Shown here in pieces: positions 16,375 through 25,796 of a stretch of 64,000 bases of DNA (the stretch's first letter is position 1; every line of letters begins with the position of its first letter). The notes beneath the pieces were generated by a model. It was not told the DNA's origin and did no database searches. It saw only the letters and a list, made by a program, of their open reading frames with translations. The translations under genes and the position numbers were made by a program. Origin of the DNA: JBOGNO01 sp050747245 (GTDB taxonomy: Bacteria > Acidobacteriota > Terriglobia > Acidiferrales > UBA7541); assembly GCA_050747245.1 (NCBI GenBank), contig JBOGNO010000006.1, positions 124,001 to 188,000 of the forward strand. The letters run 5' to 3'.

Positions 16375-18155
16375 GGCACCCGAAGATCATCATCGTGGGC
16401 GGAGGGCTGGCCGGCCTGATGGCCGCCATCAAAGTGGCCGAAGCCGGTGTACCGGTGGATTTGTTCTCCATCGTGCCGGTGAAGCGCTCGCATTCCGTCT
16501 GCGCGCAGGGAGGCATCAACGCCGCCAAGAATCTAAAGGGCGAAGGCGATTCCACTTGGATTCATTTTGACGACACCATTTTCGGCGGCGATTTCCTCGC
16601 CAATCAGCCCCTCGTCAAGGGCATGTGCGAAGCGGCTCCGGGCATCATTGATCTTCTCGATCGTATGGGTGTGATGTTCAATCGCACGCCCGAAGGCCTG
16701 CTCGATTTCCGCCGTTTCGGTGGAACGCTTTATAACCGCACCGCGTTTGCCGGCGCCACCACCGGGCAGCAGCTTCTGTATGCCCTCGATGAGCAGGTGC
16801 GCCGCTTTGAAGCCGAAGGCAAAGTGCAGAAGCACGAAGGCTGGACATTTTTGTCCGCCGTGCTCGACGAAGGCCGAGTGTGCCGAGGCATTTGCGCCAT
16901 GGATTTGAAGACCATGGAAGTGCGCACGTTTCCTGCCGATGCGGCTATTTTCTGCACCGGCGGAATCGGCGCAATCTTTGGACGCTCGACGAATTCCGTC
17001 GTTTGCACCGGAGCGGCGCAGGCGGCGCTCTTCACGCAGGGCGTGGATTACGCCAACGGGGAATTCATTCAGGTTCACCCTACTGCCATTCCCGGCGAAG
17101 ACAAATGCCGCTTGATGAGCGAATCGGCCCGCGGCGAAGGCGGGCGCGTCTGGGTGCCCCGCAATCCCAATGACAAGCGCCCCGCAAGAACCATTCCCGA
17201 AAACGAGCGCTTCTATTTTCTCGAGGAATGGTATCCGAAATACGGCAACCTCGTTCCGCGCGACGTCGCTACGCGCGCTATCTACAAAATCGTCTATGAA
17301 GAAAAATTGGGAATTCACGGCCAATCGGCTGTGTACCTCGACGTCAGCCACATCCCGCGCGAAATCCTCGATCGCAAGCTTGAGGGCATCCTCGAAATTT
17401 ACGAAAAATTTGTCGGCCCTGATCCGCGCGAAGAACCTATGATGGTTTTTCCCGCCATGCACTACACCATGGGCGGCCTTTGGGTGGACAACGAAAATCA
17501 GTCCACCAATGTCGCCGGGATCTACGCGGCCGGCGAATGTGAGTATCAGTATCACGGCGCAAATCGCCTGGGCGCGAATTCGCTTGTCTCCTGCATCTAT
17601 GGCGGTGCGCTGGCCGGCCCCGCCGCTGTGAAATACGCCCGCGGCCTCGCCAAAGGTTTTGAGAGCGCGCCATCGAGCATTTTCGACCGCGAGCGCGAGC
17701 GCCAGCAGTCGGAAAACGACAAGCTTTTAAATGCCCACGGGACGGAGAATCCCATCACCATCTGGAAGGAGCTCGGTGCCATGATGACTGAGCACGCGAC
17801 CGTCGTGCGCTATAACAAGGCTCTCGAAGCTACAATCGGCAAGCTCGATGTCCTCTCCGATCGCTATCGGCAAATCAATTTGAATGACCGCACGCAATGG
17901 GCCAACCAAACTTTGAGTTTCGCTCGCGAGTTGGGCGGCATGCTGGTGCTCGCAAAAGTGATCGCCATGGGAGCCTTGGCGCGCAACGAAACTCGCGGCG
18001 CGCACTACAAGCCGGAATTTCCCGAACGCGATGATGACCGCTGGCTCAAGACCACTCGCGCGCGCTACAGCGCCGGGAAAATCACGCTGGACTATGAACC
18101 CGTGGATATTTCGCTGCTTCCTCCGCGCACCCGGCGATACGACATTGCGAAATAA
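16371..18155 (+). CDS. sdhA: Succinate dehydrogenase flavoprotein subunit
   Basis: The 594-residue catalytic subunit of complex II, which oxidises succinate to fumarate with covalently bound FAD. The FAD-binding start is KIIIVGGGLAGLMAAIKVAEAG, followed by the flavin-attachment region KRSHSVCAQGGINAAKN with the His that links FAD. Active-site marks: GEFIQVHPTAIPG, then HYTMGGLWVD and the NRLGANSLVSCIYGG motif. The length is normal. The start ATG overlaps the sdhC stop; a longer open frame upstream to 16230 is only the shadow of sdhC. The reaction feeds electrons through SdhB to SdhC. Confidence 0.96.
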   Translation: MRHPKIIIVGGGLAGLMAAIKVAEAGVPVDLFSIVPVKRSHSVCAQGGINAAKNLKGEGDSTWIHFDDTIFGGDFLANQPLVKGMCEAAPGIIDLLDRMGVMFNRTPEGLLDFRRFGGTLYNRTAFAGATTGQQLLYALDEQVRRFEAEGKVQKHEGWTFLSAVLDEGRVCRGICAMDLKTMEVRTFPADAAIFCTGGIGAIFGRSTNSVVCTGAAQAALFTQGVDYANGEFIQVHPTAIPGEDKCRLMSESARGEGGRVWVPRNPNDKRPARTIPENERFYFLEEWYPKYGNLVPRDVATRAIYKIVYEEKLGIHGQSAVYLDVSHIPREILDRKLEGILEIYEKFVGPDPREEPMMVFPAMHYTMGGLWVDNENQSTNVAGIYAAGECEYQYHGANRLGANSLVSCIYGGALAGPAAVKYARGLAKGFESAPSSIFDRERERQQSENDKLLNAHGTENPITIWKELGAMMTEHATVVRYNKALEATIGKLDVLSDRYRQINLNDRTQWANQTLSFARELGGMLVLAKVIAMGALARNETRGAHYKPEFPERDDDRWLKTTRARYSAGKITLDYEPVDISLLPPRTRRYDIAK

Positions 18156-18184
18156 CTTGTCATTGGTGCGACAATTGTAGAGGC

Positions 18185-18940
18185 ATGATGGCGGCAACTG
18201 AAAAATTCATCGTCAAGATAAGGCGTCAGGCGGCGCCCCGCGAGCGCGCCCACTGGGAAGAATTCGAGATCGCCTATCGCCCCCATCTCAACATCATTTC
18301 CTGCTTGCGCGACATCGCCGAGAGCCCTGTCACACGCGGTGGTATCGAATCCACACCCGTCGCCTACGACGCCAATTGCCTCGAAGAAGTTTGCGGCGCC
18401 TGCGCCATGCTCATCAACGGAGAGGCGCGGCAAGCCTGTTCGGCCCTCGTAGATCGGCTTCCGAAGCCCATCGTCCTCGAGCCCCTCTCGAAGTTTCCAC
18501 TCGTCCGCGATCTTCTGGTGGATCGCACTTCGATGTTTGAAAATCTCAAGCGCACTCATTGCTGGATTCCCATCGACGGCACATACGGCATCGGCCCGGG
18601 CCCGCGCATGGCTCCCGAAGTGCAAGAGAAGGGTTATCCGCTCTCCCGCTGCATCTCCTGCGGGAATTGCCTGGAAGTTTGCCCTAAGGTGAATGATCAT
18701 TCTCATTTCGTCGGCGCAGCCATCGTCAATCAGGTGCGGCTTTTTAACATGCATCCCACCGGCGCGATGCATGCCCGTGACCGTCTCGAAGCCCTGATGG
18801 GCCCGGGGGGAATTCAGGATTGCGACAACGCGCAGAATTGTGTGCGGGCCTGCCCGAAATGTATTCCGCTCTCGGAGTCTCTCGCGGAAATCAATCGCCA
18901 GGTTTTGAAGCACGCCGTGGTTGATTGGCTGCGGGGGTAG
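18185..18940 (+). CDS. sdhB: Succinate dehydrogenase iron-sulfur subunit
   Basis: A 251-residue electron-transfer subunit carrying three clusters. The 2Fe-2S ligands are in CLEEVCGACAMLINGEARQAC, the 4Fe-4S ligands in CISCGNCLEVCPK, and the 3Fe-4S region in CDNAQNCVRACPK. It starts 29 bases after sdhA at one of two adjacent ATG codons (18185 or 18188); GAGG is better spaced for the second. The C-terminus SLAEINRQVLKHAVVDWLRG is normal. It completes a full Bacillus-type sdhCAB operon. Confidence 0.95.
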   Translation: MMAATEKFIVKIRRQAAPRERAHWEEFEIAYRPHLNIISCLRDIAESPVTRGGIESTPVAYDANCLEEVCGACAMLINGEARQACSALVDRLPKPIVLEPLSKFPLVRDLLVDRTSMFENLKRTHCWIPIDGTYGIGPGPRMAPEVQEKGYPLSRCISCGNCLEVCPKVNDHSHFVGAAIVNQVRLFNMHPTGAMHARDRLEALMGPGGIQDCDNAQNCVRACPKCIPLSESLAEINRQVLKHAVVDWLRG

Positions 18941-18993
18941 GGAATTCCGGCGCTTCGCGGCGTGCCGTTTTTGTTGCGTTCAGGAGGTGCCAT

Positions 18994-20217
18994 TTGTTGC
19001 GCTGGATATTTGCCAGCGGCATTTTGATTTTAGGAGGAGTGTGCGCTGTGACCCTGCTGTCCAATGGCGGCGACGTTTCTCCCCGCGCCCGCGATCTCCA
19101 TTTTCGCTCCATCGTTGTGGATACTCACGATGACACCACCCAGCGTTTCCTCGTTCCCGGATTCGATCTGGGCGCCCGTCACGCCGACGGCGACGTGGAT
19201 ATCCCTCGCATGCGCGAGGGCGGCCTCGGCGCCATTTTCTTTTCCATCTGGATGCCCGGCACGGTCTCTGGTCCATTGGCCGTCCAGAGGACCCTCGATC
19301 AGATTGACGCCGTGCGCCAGCAGGTCCTTCGCAATTCCAAGGACATCGTCCTTTGCACCACCGCCGATGATGTTCGCCGCGCTCACGCGCAGGGAAAAAT
19401 TGCCGCGCTCATGGGCGTCGAGGGCGGTCACATGATTGCTAGCGACCTCGGCGTCTTGCGCCTCTACGCCGCACTCGGCGTTCGCTACATGACCCTCACG
19501 CACAGCGTCAACGACGAGTGGGCCGATTCCTCCACCGACAAGCCCGCGCACGATGGCCTCACCGATTTTGGCAAGCAGGTTGTCCGCGAAATGAATCGCG
19601 CCGGAATGATCGTGGATATCTCGCACGTCGCCGACAAAACTTTCTACGACGCCCTTGCGGTAAGCGAAGCGCCCATGATCGCTTCCCATTCCTCCTGCCG
19701 CGCGATATGCGACGCCCCTCGCAATATGACTGACGACATGATCAAGGCGCTCGCCGGCAAAGGCGGCGTGATTCAAATCAATTATCACATCGGCTTTCTC
19801 AGTCAGGAATTTCGCAATGCAGCGCTCGCCAATCCCAAGTTGATGGATTCCATTGACGCCGAATCGAAAAAGATTTGCGGCGCGGAGGAAGCCTGCCAGC
19901 TCATCGAAGCCGAGCGCCTCACGCGCAAGGCTGTCGAAGAAGGCAAGCTGCCCCGCGTGGGCTGGGAAAAAATCATGGACCACATTGATCACGCCGTAAA
20001 GCTTGTCGGCGCGGATCACGTCGGCCTCGGCTCCGATTTTGACGGCGCCAACATGCCCTATGGCATGGAGGATTGCTCGCATCTGCCCGAAATCACGGAC
20101 GCGTTGCTTAAACGCGGATATTCGGAATCGGACATCAGGAAAATTCTCGGCGGGAATACTCTGCGCGTGTTGGAAGAGGTTCAGGCAACCGCGAAACGTT
20201 TGGGAGGAGAGAAATGA
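18994..20217 (+). CDS. Membrane dipeptidase (renal dipeptidase family, M19)
   Basis: A 407-residue exported zinc dipeptidase. The chosen start is TTG at 18994: it has a strong AGGAGG (18982-18987) at six bases and begins directly with a signal-type helix (LLRWIFASGILILGGVCAVTL). The upstream ATG at 18925 would overlap sdhB and add 23 residues without a ribosome site. Zinc-binding marks are VVDTHDDTTQRF, MGVEGGHMI, VDISHVADKTFYD, SHSSCRAICDAPRN and LGSDFDGAN. Family members cleave dipeptides with broad specificity and some beta-lactams. Its stop overlaps the next start (ATGA). It may be transcribed with sdhCAB. Confidence 0.87.
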   Translation: MLRWIFASGILILGGVCAVTLLSNGGDVSPRARDLHFRSIVVDTHDDTTQRFLVPGFDLGARHADGDVDIPRMREGGLGAIFFSIWMPGTVSGPLAVQRTLDQIDAVRQQVLRNSKDIVLCTTADDVRRAHAQGKIAALMGVEGGHMIASDLGVLRLYAALGVRYMTLTHSVNDEWADSSTDKPAHDGLTDFGKQVVREMNRAGMIVDISHVADKTFYDALAVSEAPMIASHSSCRAICDAPRNMTDDMIKALAGKGGVIQINYHIGFLSQEFRNAALANPKLMDSIDAESKKICGAEEACQLIEAERLTRKAVEEGKLPRVGWEKIMDHIDHAVKLVGADHVGLGSDFDGANMPYGMEDCSHLPEITDALLKRGYSESDIRKILGGNTLRVLEEVQATAKRLGGEK

Positions 20218-20960
20218 TCTTGGCAAGACGTCTGGCAGGAATTCTCGCATCGGCCGTGCTGCTCTCTGCAGCCGCCGGCACGCTGCGCGGACAAACGAAA
20301 ACGCCGGCCAAGAAGCCGGCCACTACGACCACTGCGAGGAAACCTACGATGAGCTACGACCCGGCATTGCTGCATCCGGAAAAGCTGACGGCCAAGGCGC
20401 CCGAGGAGTTCGAAGTAAACTTTTCCACGACGAAGGGCGATTTCACCGTCAAAGTCACGCGCGCATGGGCTCCGCTCGGCGCCGACCGTTTCTACAATCT
20501 CGTGAAGCACCATTATTTCGATAACGCCGCGTTCTTTCGAGTTGTAAGCGGATTCGTCGTGCAGTTCGGCCTGAGCGCCTATCCCCTGGTTTCTCACGCT
20601 TGGGCCAGTGCCAACTTCAAGGACGATCCTGTCACGCAGACGAACAAAGTTGGCTCGCTCACCTTCGCCACTGCGGGCCCCAATACCCGCACCACGCAGC
20701 TCTTCATCAATCTCGGCGATAACGCCCGGCTCGATAGCATGGGCTTTTCGCCGTTCGGCTACGTCGCTTCGGGGATGGACGTGGTGACCCAGCTTTACAG
20801 CGGATATGGCGAAAGCCCAGATCAAAGCAAGATCAGCCGCAGCGGAAAAGAATATCTCGATCAGTCTTTTCCGAAGCTCGATAGCATCAAGAGCACTTCG
20901 CTGACTGTCGCTGGCGGCCCCGCGCCCGCTCATTCCACCGCCGCGCCGAAAAAGCCGTGA
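20214..20960 (+). CDS. Exported cyclophilin-type peptidyl-prolyl isomerase
   Basis: A 248-residue cyclophilin with an N-terminal signal peptide (ARRLAGILASAVLLSAAAG) and a Lys/Pro/Thr-rich linker (KTPAKKPATTTTARKP). The isomerase core runs from residue about 65: YFDNAAFFRVVSGFVVQFG holds the catalytic Arg and Gln, then GSLTFATAGPNTRTTQLFINL and GFSPFGYVASGMDVV. It catalyses cis-trans isomerisation of proline bonds in extracytoplasmic proteins. The loop between core motifs is slightly unusual (LSAYPLVSHAWASANFKDD) but of the bacterial short type. It is translationally coupled to the dipeptidase gene by an ATGA overlap. Confidence 0.88.
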   Translation: MILARRLAGILASAVLLSAAAGTLRGQTKTPAKKPATTTTARKPTMSYDPALLHPEKLTAKAPEEFEVNFSTTKGDFTVKVTRAWAPLGADRFYNLVKHHYFDNAAFFRVVSGFVVQFGLSAYPLVSHAWASANFKDDPVTQTNKVGSLTFATAGPNTRTTQLFINLGDNARLDSMGFSPFGYVASGMDVVTQLYSGYGESPDQSKISRSGKEYLDQSFPKLDSIKSTSLTVAGGPAPAHSTAAPKKP

Positions 20961-20983
20961 GCTTCGCTTTGCGCTTAACGTAA

Positions 20984-22567
20984 GTGCGAGAAGCAGCGCA
21001 CCCCGGCGCGCCCGTGTTCACCGCGGAGCGTGACGCTTCGGCCGCCACGCCCGCGCCGCTCGCGTGGCGAATCCTCGCCGCTCTGGCGCTGACGAATTTC
21101 ATCATTCATCTCGCCTTCAGCCTTCGCTACGGATTTTTCCGCGACGAGCTTTACTACCTTGCTTGTGGCCAGCACCTCGCTTGGGGATACGTAGATCATC
21201 CCCCCTTGGTCGGCCTCTTGGCGAAATTCAGCGTCGCGGTTTTTGGCTCTTCGCTTACCGCCATTCGCATTCTCCCCGCGCTTGCCTCCGCCTGCACTGT
21301 CTTTTTGACCGGCTGTCTCGCGCGCGAATTTGGCGGAAAGCGCTTCGCGCAGATTCTCGCTGCCGCCGCGATTTTTCTCGCCCCCGCGGTTCTCGCGTTT
21401 GGCAGCTTTTTCTCGATGAACGCCTTCGAGCCACTCTTCTGGACGCTTTGCGCCCTTCTCCTCGTCGCTCTGCTTAAGGGTCGCGATCCTCGTTTCTGGC
21501 TCGCCTTTGGCGCCGTCGTCGGCGTCGGCGCTCTCAACAAGTACACTATGGCGCAGTTCGCCCTCGCATTGGTGCTGGGGCTACTCTTGACGCCGTCGCG
21601 CGGCGTGCTGCGCAACAAATACGTCTGGCTCGGAGGTGCGCTCGCTCTCCTCATTGTCTCCCCGAATTTGATCTGGCAGGCGCATCATCACTGGGCGCAA
21701 TTCGAAATTATCCGCAACGCTCGCGTGTTCAAGAACGAGCCCATCGGCCCTCTGCAATTTCTTCTCGAGCAGGTCCTTTTTCTCGATCCCATTGCTGCCC
21801 CTGTCTGGTTCGCGGGCCTTGCCTGGTTTTTTCTCGCTGAAGAAGGGAAGAAATATCGCGCCCTGGGTTGGGCATTTCTTGCCGTCCTGATTTCGGATAT
21901 CGCGCTTCATGGCAAGAGTTATTACCCGCTTCCCGCTTATCCGATCTTGATGGCTGCGGGCGGAGCTGCGCTCGAATCCTTTTTCGCGCATCGCCGCAGA
22001 ATTCTCGCTTTCGCTTACGTATCTCTCCTGATTGCCTCGGGACTTTTCACGCTTCCTTTCGGCGTTCCCACACTGCCGGTGGAGAATTTTATTGCTTACA
22101 TGAATTTTGTCCCGCTCGCCCGTCCCGTTCGCACCGAGCGCGATGCTACCGCCGAGCTCCCGCAGCTCTACGCCGACATGTTCGGTTGGCCGGAGATGAC
22201 CGCAACCGTTGCGCGCATTTACCACAACCTTCCGCCCGCCGAGCAGGCTCGTTGCGCCATTCTTGCGGGAAACTACGGCGAAGCGGGCGCGATCGACCGT
22301 TTCGGCCTCGCTTACGGCTTGCCGAAAGCCATTAGTCCGCACAACAATTATTTTCTCTGGGGTCCGCGTGAATATTCCGGAGAAGTTGTAATTCTATTTG
22401 GCGATCGCGCGGAGATCATCAAGCAGTATTTTGTCGAAGTTCAGCAGGTGGCAGTAATTTCAAATCCCTACGCCATGCCCGGCGAGCGCAATCTTCCCGT
22501 ATATCTTTGCCGCAAGCCGGTCATGCCCCTCGCGCAACTCTGGCCTCGCCTGCGCTATTTCATTTAA
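20984..22567 (+). CDS. GT39/ArnT-like membrane glycosyltransferase
   Basis: A 527-residue polytopic protein of the dolichyl-phosphate-mannose mannosyltransferase/ArnT superfamily, which uses polyprenyl-phosphate sugars to glycosylate proteins or lipids. The first periplasmic loop carries the acidic motif FRDELYYLACGQHLAWGYVD followed by HPPLVGLLAKF, which holds the catalytic Asp/Glu region of the family. About eleven membrane helices follow, then a soluble C-terminal domain (residues about 370-525). The GTG start is uncertain and without a strong ribosome site. It follows the cyclophilin after 23 bases. The acceptor is unknown. Confidence 0.8.
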   Translation: MREAAHPGAPVFTAERDASAATPAPLAWRILAALALTNFIIHLAFSLRYGFFRDELYYLACGQHLAWGYVDHPPLVGLLAKFSVAVFGSSLTAIRILPALASACTVFLTGCLAREFGGKRFAQILAAAAIFLAPAVLAFGSFFSMNAFEPLFWTLCALLLVALLKGRDPRFWLAFGAVVGVGALNKYTMAQFALALVLGLLLTPSRGVLRNKYVWLGGALALLIVSPNLIWQAHHHWAQFEIIRNARVFKNEPIGPLQFLLEQVLFLDPIAAPVWFAGLAWFFLAEEGKKYRALGWAFLAVLISDIALHGKSYYPLPAYPILMAAGGAALESFFAHRRRILAFAYVSLLIASGLFTLPFGVPTLPVENFIAYMNFVPLARPVRTERDATAELPQLYADMFGWPEMTATVARIYHNLPPAEQARCAILAGNYGEAGAIDRFGLAYGLPKAISPHNNYFLWGPREYSGEVVILFGDRAEIIKQYFVEVQQVAVISNPYAMPGERNLPVYLCRKPVMPLAQLWPRLRYFI

Positions 22568-22586
22568 TGGCGATCGTCACGCGCGA

Positions 22587-23525
22587 CTACAGTCCCAGCA
22601 CAGCGATCAACTCGCGCACTGACGCTGCCGATTTCTCGAACGCCGCCTTTTCCTCCGCCGTGAGCTTGATCTCGATAATCTGCTCGATGCCGCGCGCGCC
22701 CAATTTCACCGGCACGCCCGCGAAAAGTCCCCGCATCCCGTACTCGCCTTCGAGGTACGCCGCGCACGGCAAAATCTTTTTCTTGTCCCCGAGGATGGCG
22801 TCCACCATTTCAAATACCGCCGCCGAAGGCGCGTAATACGCCGATCCCGATTTCAGCAGGTTCACGATTTCCGCCCCGCCTTTTCGCGTGCGCGTGACGA
22901 TGGCCTCGATCTTTTCGGGCGGCAGCATGTCCGGCAGCGGTATCCCCGCGACCGTCGAATACCGCGGCAGCGGCACCATGTCGTCGCCGTGCCCGCCGAG
23001 CACAAATGAGTGCACGTTCTCGACCGATACTCCCAGCTCCATCGCCACGAATGTGCTCATTCGCGCTGAATCCAGCACGCCCGCCATGCCGATCACGCGG
23101 TTGCGCGAAAATCCGCTGATCTTGTAAGCCGCATGAGCCATCGCGTCGAGCGGATTGGTCACGATGATCAGGATCGTGTTCGGCGAAAGCTTCACGACCG
23201 GCACGATCACGCCATTGATCACCTCGTAATTGGCCTTGAGCAGATCGTCGCGGCTCATTCCCGGCTTGCGCGGGAATCCCGCCGTCACCACCACCACGTC
23301 GCTGTTGGCCGTTTCGCGGTAATCGCCCGTAGCCGTGGAAATCCCTTCCGCCCTCGCATTCGTGCCGAGGATCGGCCCCGATTCCATCATGTCCAGCGCT
23401 TTCCCGGCTGGCACGCCCTCCAGAATATCTGTGAGAATCACGTCCGCGATTCCGGCGTCGTGAATTCGCTGCGCCGTGGTCGCTCCCACGTTGCCGCCTC
23501 CCACCACCGTCACTTTCTTCCGCAT
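22587..23525 (-). CDS. mdh: Malate dehydrogenase (LDH-like type)
   Basis: A 312-residue NAD-dependent malate dehydrogenase. It has the nucleotide fold KVTVVGGGNVGATTAQRI, the specificity loop TAGFPRKPGMSRDDLL whose Arg residues mark malate over lactate dehydrogenase, the catalytic region NPLDAMAHAAYKISGF, and the His in VLGGHGDDMVPL. The ATG at 23525 has AGGAG at eight bases; an earlier in-frame start at 23543 would add six residues. It is 111 bases downstream of icd on the same strand and converges with the GT39 gene. Confidence 0.94.
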   Translation of the reverse strand: MRKKVTVVGGGNVGATTAQRIHDAGIADVILTDILEGVPAGKALDMMESGPILGTNARAEGISTATGDYRETANSDVVVVTAGFPRKPGMSRDDLLKANYEVINGVIVPVVKLSPNTILIIVTNPLDAMAHAAYKISGFSRNRVIGMAGVLDSARMSTFVAMELGVSVENVHSFVLGGHGDDMVPLPRYSTVAGIPLPDMLPPEKIEAIVTRTRKGGAEIVNLLKSGSAYYAPSAAVFEMVDAILGDKKKILPCAAYLEGEYGMRGLFAGVPVKLGARGIEQIIEIKLTAEEKAAFEKSAASVRELIAVLGL

Positions 23526-23636
23526 TAATTCGCTCCTGCTCAAAATGATTCAGTAGTTTCGCGCTCGCCTCGCGCATCATCACCGTTGCTCTTGAGCCGC
23601 GCGATGCGCCTCACCGTGCCCTACATCGCGATGCCC

Positions 23637-25055
23637 TCACGCCGCGACAACCGCGTCCATATTTCCGATAATGGCCGCGGCGTATTCCGAAGTCCGCAGC
23701 TTCGTCGCCCCTTCCATCAGCCGTTCCAGGTCATACGTCACGCGCTTTTGCTGGATGGTCTGCGCGATGCCCGCCTCGATCATTCGCGCGGCCTCTTTCC
23801 ACCCCAGAAAATCGAACATCATCGCCCCCGAAAGCATCACCGAGCTCGGATTGATGACGTCTTTGTCCGCGTATTTTGGTGCCGTGCCGTGCGTGGCTTC
23901 GAACACACCAAAGCCGTCGCCGATATTGGCGCCCGGAGCCATTCCAAGTCCGCCCACCTGCGCCGCGCACGCGTCCGAAAGATAATCCCCGTTGAGGTTG
24001 GGCGTCGCGAACACGCTGTATTCATCCGCTCGCGTCAGCACTTGCTGGAAGACGGAATCGGCGATGCGGTCGTTCACCAGGATCTTTTTCTTCCATTGCC
24101 CGCGCCCGTGCGTTCCGTAAATCGCCTCGAGCGTCCGCTTTACTTCGTCATAAACAGCCTTCTTGAATTCCGGCGCCGTGCTTTCGAGTCCCGGCTCGAC
24201 GAGCGCCGCGTTGGCCTCCACACTCAATTTCGCGTCGCGATCTTGGTTGTCCAGGATCCAGCTTTCGCGCTCCGTGACGATTGCGTCGCGAAACTCCTCC
24301 TTCGCCAGCTCGTATCCCCAGTCCCGAAACGCCCCTTCTGTAAATTTTTGAATATTGCCCTTGTGTACGAGCGTCACCACGCGCCGCTCGCTTTCGATCG
24401 CATATTGAATCGCCCGGCGCACCAGCCGCTTCGTTCCGAACGCGGAAATCGGCTTGATTCCCACGCCGGAATCGTCCCGCACTTTTTTCTTACCGTCTTT
24501 CAGCATCTCGTGGTTCAGAAAATCGATCAGCTTCTTGGCTTCCGGAGTCCCCGCGCGCCATTCGATTCCCGCGTACACGTCTTCCGTATTTTCGCGAAAG
24601 AGCACCACGTCCATGCGCTCCGGGTGCCGCACAGGGGAGGGAACTCCCGTGAAGTACCGCACCGGCCGCACGCAGGCGTACAGGTCCAGCACCTGCCGCA
24701 GCGTCACGTTGAGCGAACGGATTCCCCCTCCCACCGGCGTCGTCAGCGGGCCCTTGATGGCCACGCGAAAATCGCGAATGGCCTCTACAGTCTCATTCGG
24801 CAGCCACTCGTGGAATTTTTCGAATGACTTTTCCCCCGCAAAAACTTCCAGCCACGCAATTTTGCGTTTGCCGCCGTAGGCTTTCGCCACCGCGGCATCG
24901 AAAACGCGCTGCGACGACTTCCAGATGTCGCGCCCCGTGCCGTCCCCTTCGATGTACGGAAGAATGGGCCGCTCCGGCACGCGAAACTCGCCTTGCGCAT
25001 ACTCGATTTTCTGGCCCTCGGCGGGGATTTTGACGCCGTTGTATGTGTCTTTCAT
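23637..25055 (-). CDS. icd: Isocitrate dehydrogenase, NADP-type
   Basis: A 472-residue homodimeric isocitrate dehydrogenase that oxidises isocitrate to 2-oxoglutarate. Landmarks: LPYIEGDGTGRDIW, substrate site GGGIRSLNVTLRQVLDLYAC (with the Ser that is phosphorylated in the Escherichia coli enzyme), FRENTEDVYAGIEW, and the coenzyme loop FEATHGTAPKYADKDVINP, whose Lys and downstream pattern fit NADP preference. It is longer than the 416-residue E. coli form, mainly in the large-domain region around residues 260-330. It lies upstream of mdh, forming an icd-mdh pair beside sdhCAB. Confidence 0.93.
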   Translation of the reverse strand: MKDTYNGVKIPAEGQKIEYAQGEFRVPERPILPYIEGDGTGRDIWKSSQRVFDAAVAKAYGGKRKIAWLEVFAGEKSFEKFHEWLPNETVEAIRDFRVAIKGPLTTPVGGGIRSLNVTLRQVLDLYACVRPVRYFTGVPSPVRHPERMDVVLFRENTEDVYAGIEWRAGTPEAKKLIDFLNHEMLKDGKKKVRDDSGVGIKPISAFGTKRLVRRAIQYAIESERRVVTLVHKGNIQKFTEGAFRDWGYELAKEEFRDAIVTERESWILDNQDRDAKLSVEANAALVEPGLESTAPEFKKAVYDEVKRTLEAIYGTHGRGQWKKKILVNDRIADSVFQQVLTRADEYSVFATPNLNGDYLSDACAAQVGGLGMAPGANIGDGFGVFEATHGTAPKYADKDVINPSSVMLSGAMMFDFLGWKEAARMIEAGIAQTIQQKRVTYDLERLMEGATKLRTSEYAAAIIGNMDAVVAA

Positions 25056-25405
25056 GGAGTGATTGCTCCGAGTCGAGCGGCTTCCCCGAAAAATCGCCGC
25101 GCATCATGCGCCGCAATTTCTGGCGTGCCCTCGAAGCAAGAGAAGATAACACAGCGGCGCTCTGCCGCACAGACCCTGCTCCGGATGGGGGAGTGAAGTC
25201 AGGGCCTGCGCGGAGGCGACCGCCGGATTTCATCCGGCGGATCTCCTACAGTTTCGAACTGTCTCGGCTTGGCGCTCCGGGTGCCCCATCCTTCGCGCAG
25301 CGCGCACTTGTTTGCGTCTGCGCACGTTGCACCCCGACTCTGTCGGTCGGGACCGCACGCTTCTGCGGGATGAAGGGTGGGGGTTTTCTTGCGAGCCCGC
25401 GCCCT
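25056..25405. other. 350-base intergenic region with inverted repeats
   Basis: No gene is supported here. A perfect 8-bp inverted repeat CCGCCGGA-TTTCA-TCCGGCGG lies at 25220-25240. At 25281-25382 there is a member of the 'GTGCCCCATCC...GGGTGGGG' repeat family whose two arms (CCCCATCCTTC and GAAGGGTGGGG) are separated by about 75 bases instead of the usual 3, as if the loop had expanded. Either hairpin could terminate the cupredoxin transcript. Confidence 0.55.
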
Positions 25406-25762
25406 TCACTTCCTGACGATGATTTTCCCAATCATCTTTGGGTGCAGCGTGCAGTAGTATTCGTAAGTCCCAGGCGTCTTGAATTCGAACGTGAATTGTT
25501 CGTCTGTATCGAGCGCTTGCGAAACGAACTCCTCGTTGTTTCCGGCCACCTTGTGCGGTTCTTCGTCCTTGTTCACCCAGGTCACCTTCGCGCCCGCCGG
25601 CACCGTCAGCGTTTCCGGATCAAACGTAAAATCCTTGATGTTGACGGTGAATGTCTTCGTGTCGTCCGTCGCAGTAGCCGGCTTTGCGAGCCCGGCTCCC
25701 GTGAGGACGAGGGCGAGGGAAACTGCGGAAACGAGAGTGATAAACTTTCGTGAAATTTTCAT
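25406..25762 (-). CDS. Exported cupredoxin (plastocyanin-like)
   Basis: A 118-residue type 1 copper protein. A signal peptide (ISRKFITLVSAVSLALVLTGAG) is followed by a single cupredoxin domain: TFDPETLTVPAGAKVTWVN, the first copper His in EEPHKVAGNN, and the C-terminal loop YEYYCTLHPKMIGKIIV carrying the Cys, His and Met ligands. Such proteins shuttle single electrons in the periplasm or bind copper. GGGGAGG precedes the ATG. It lies 34 bases behind the metallophosphoesterase gene on the same strand, so the two form an operon. Confidence 0.9.
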   Translation of the reverse strand: MKISRKFITLVSAVSLALVLTGAGLAKPATATDDTKTFTVNIKDFTFDPETLTVPAGAKVTWVNKDEEPHKVAGNNEEFVSQALDTDEQFTFEFKTPGTYEYYCTLHPKMIGKIIVRK

Positions 25763-25796
25763 GGATGCCTCCCCTTTGCTCCATTTTCGCGGGCGC

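Noticed and set aside
16533..17555. Long antisense frame over sdhA (340 codons)
   Set aside because: sdhA is certain by its FAD and active-site motifs. The antisense frame has low-complexity His/Ala-rich sequence only. Similar shadows cover ftsK (6729-7682), the dipeptidase (19030-20250) and icd (23586-24827).
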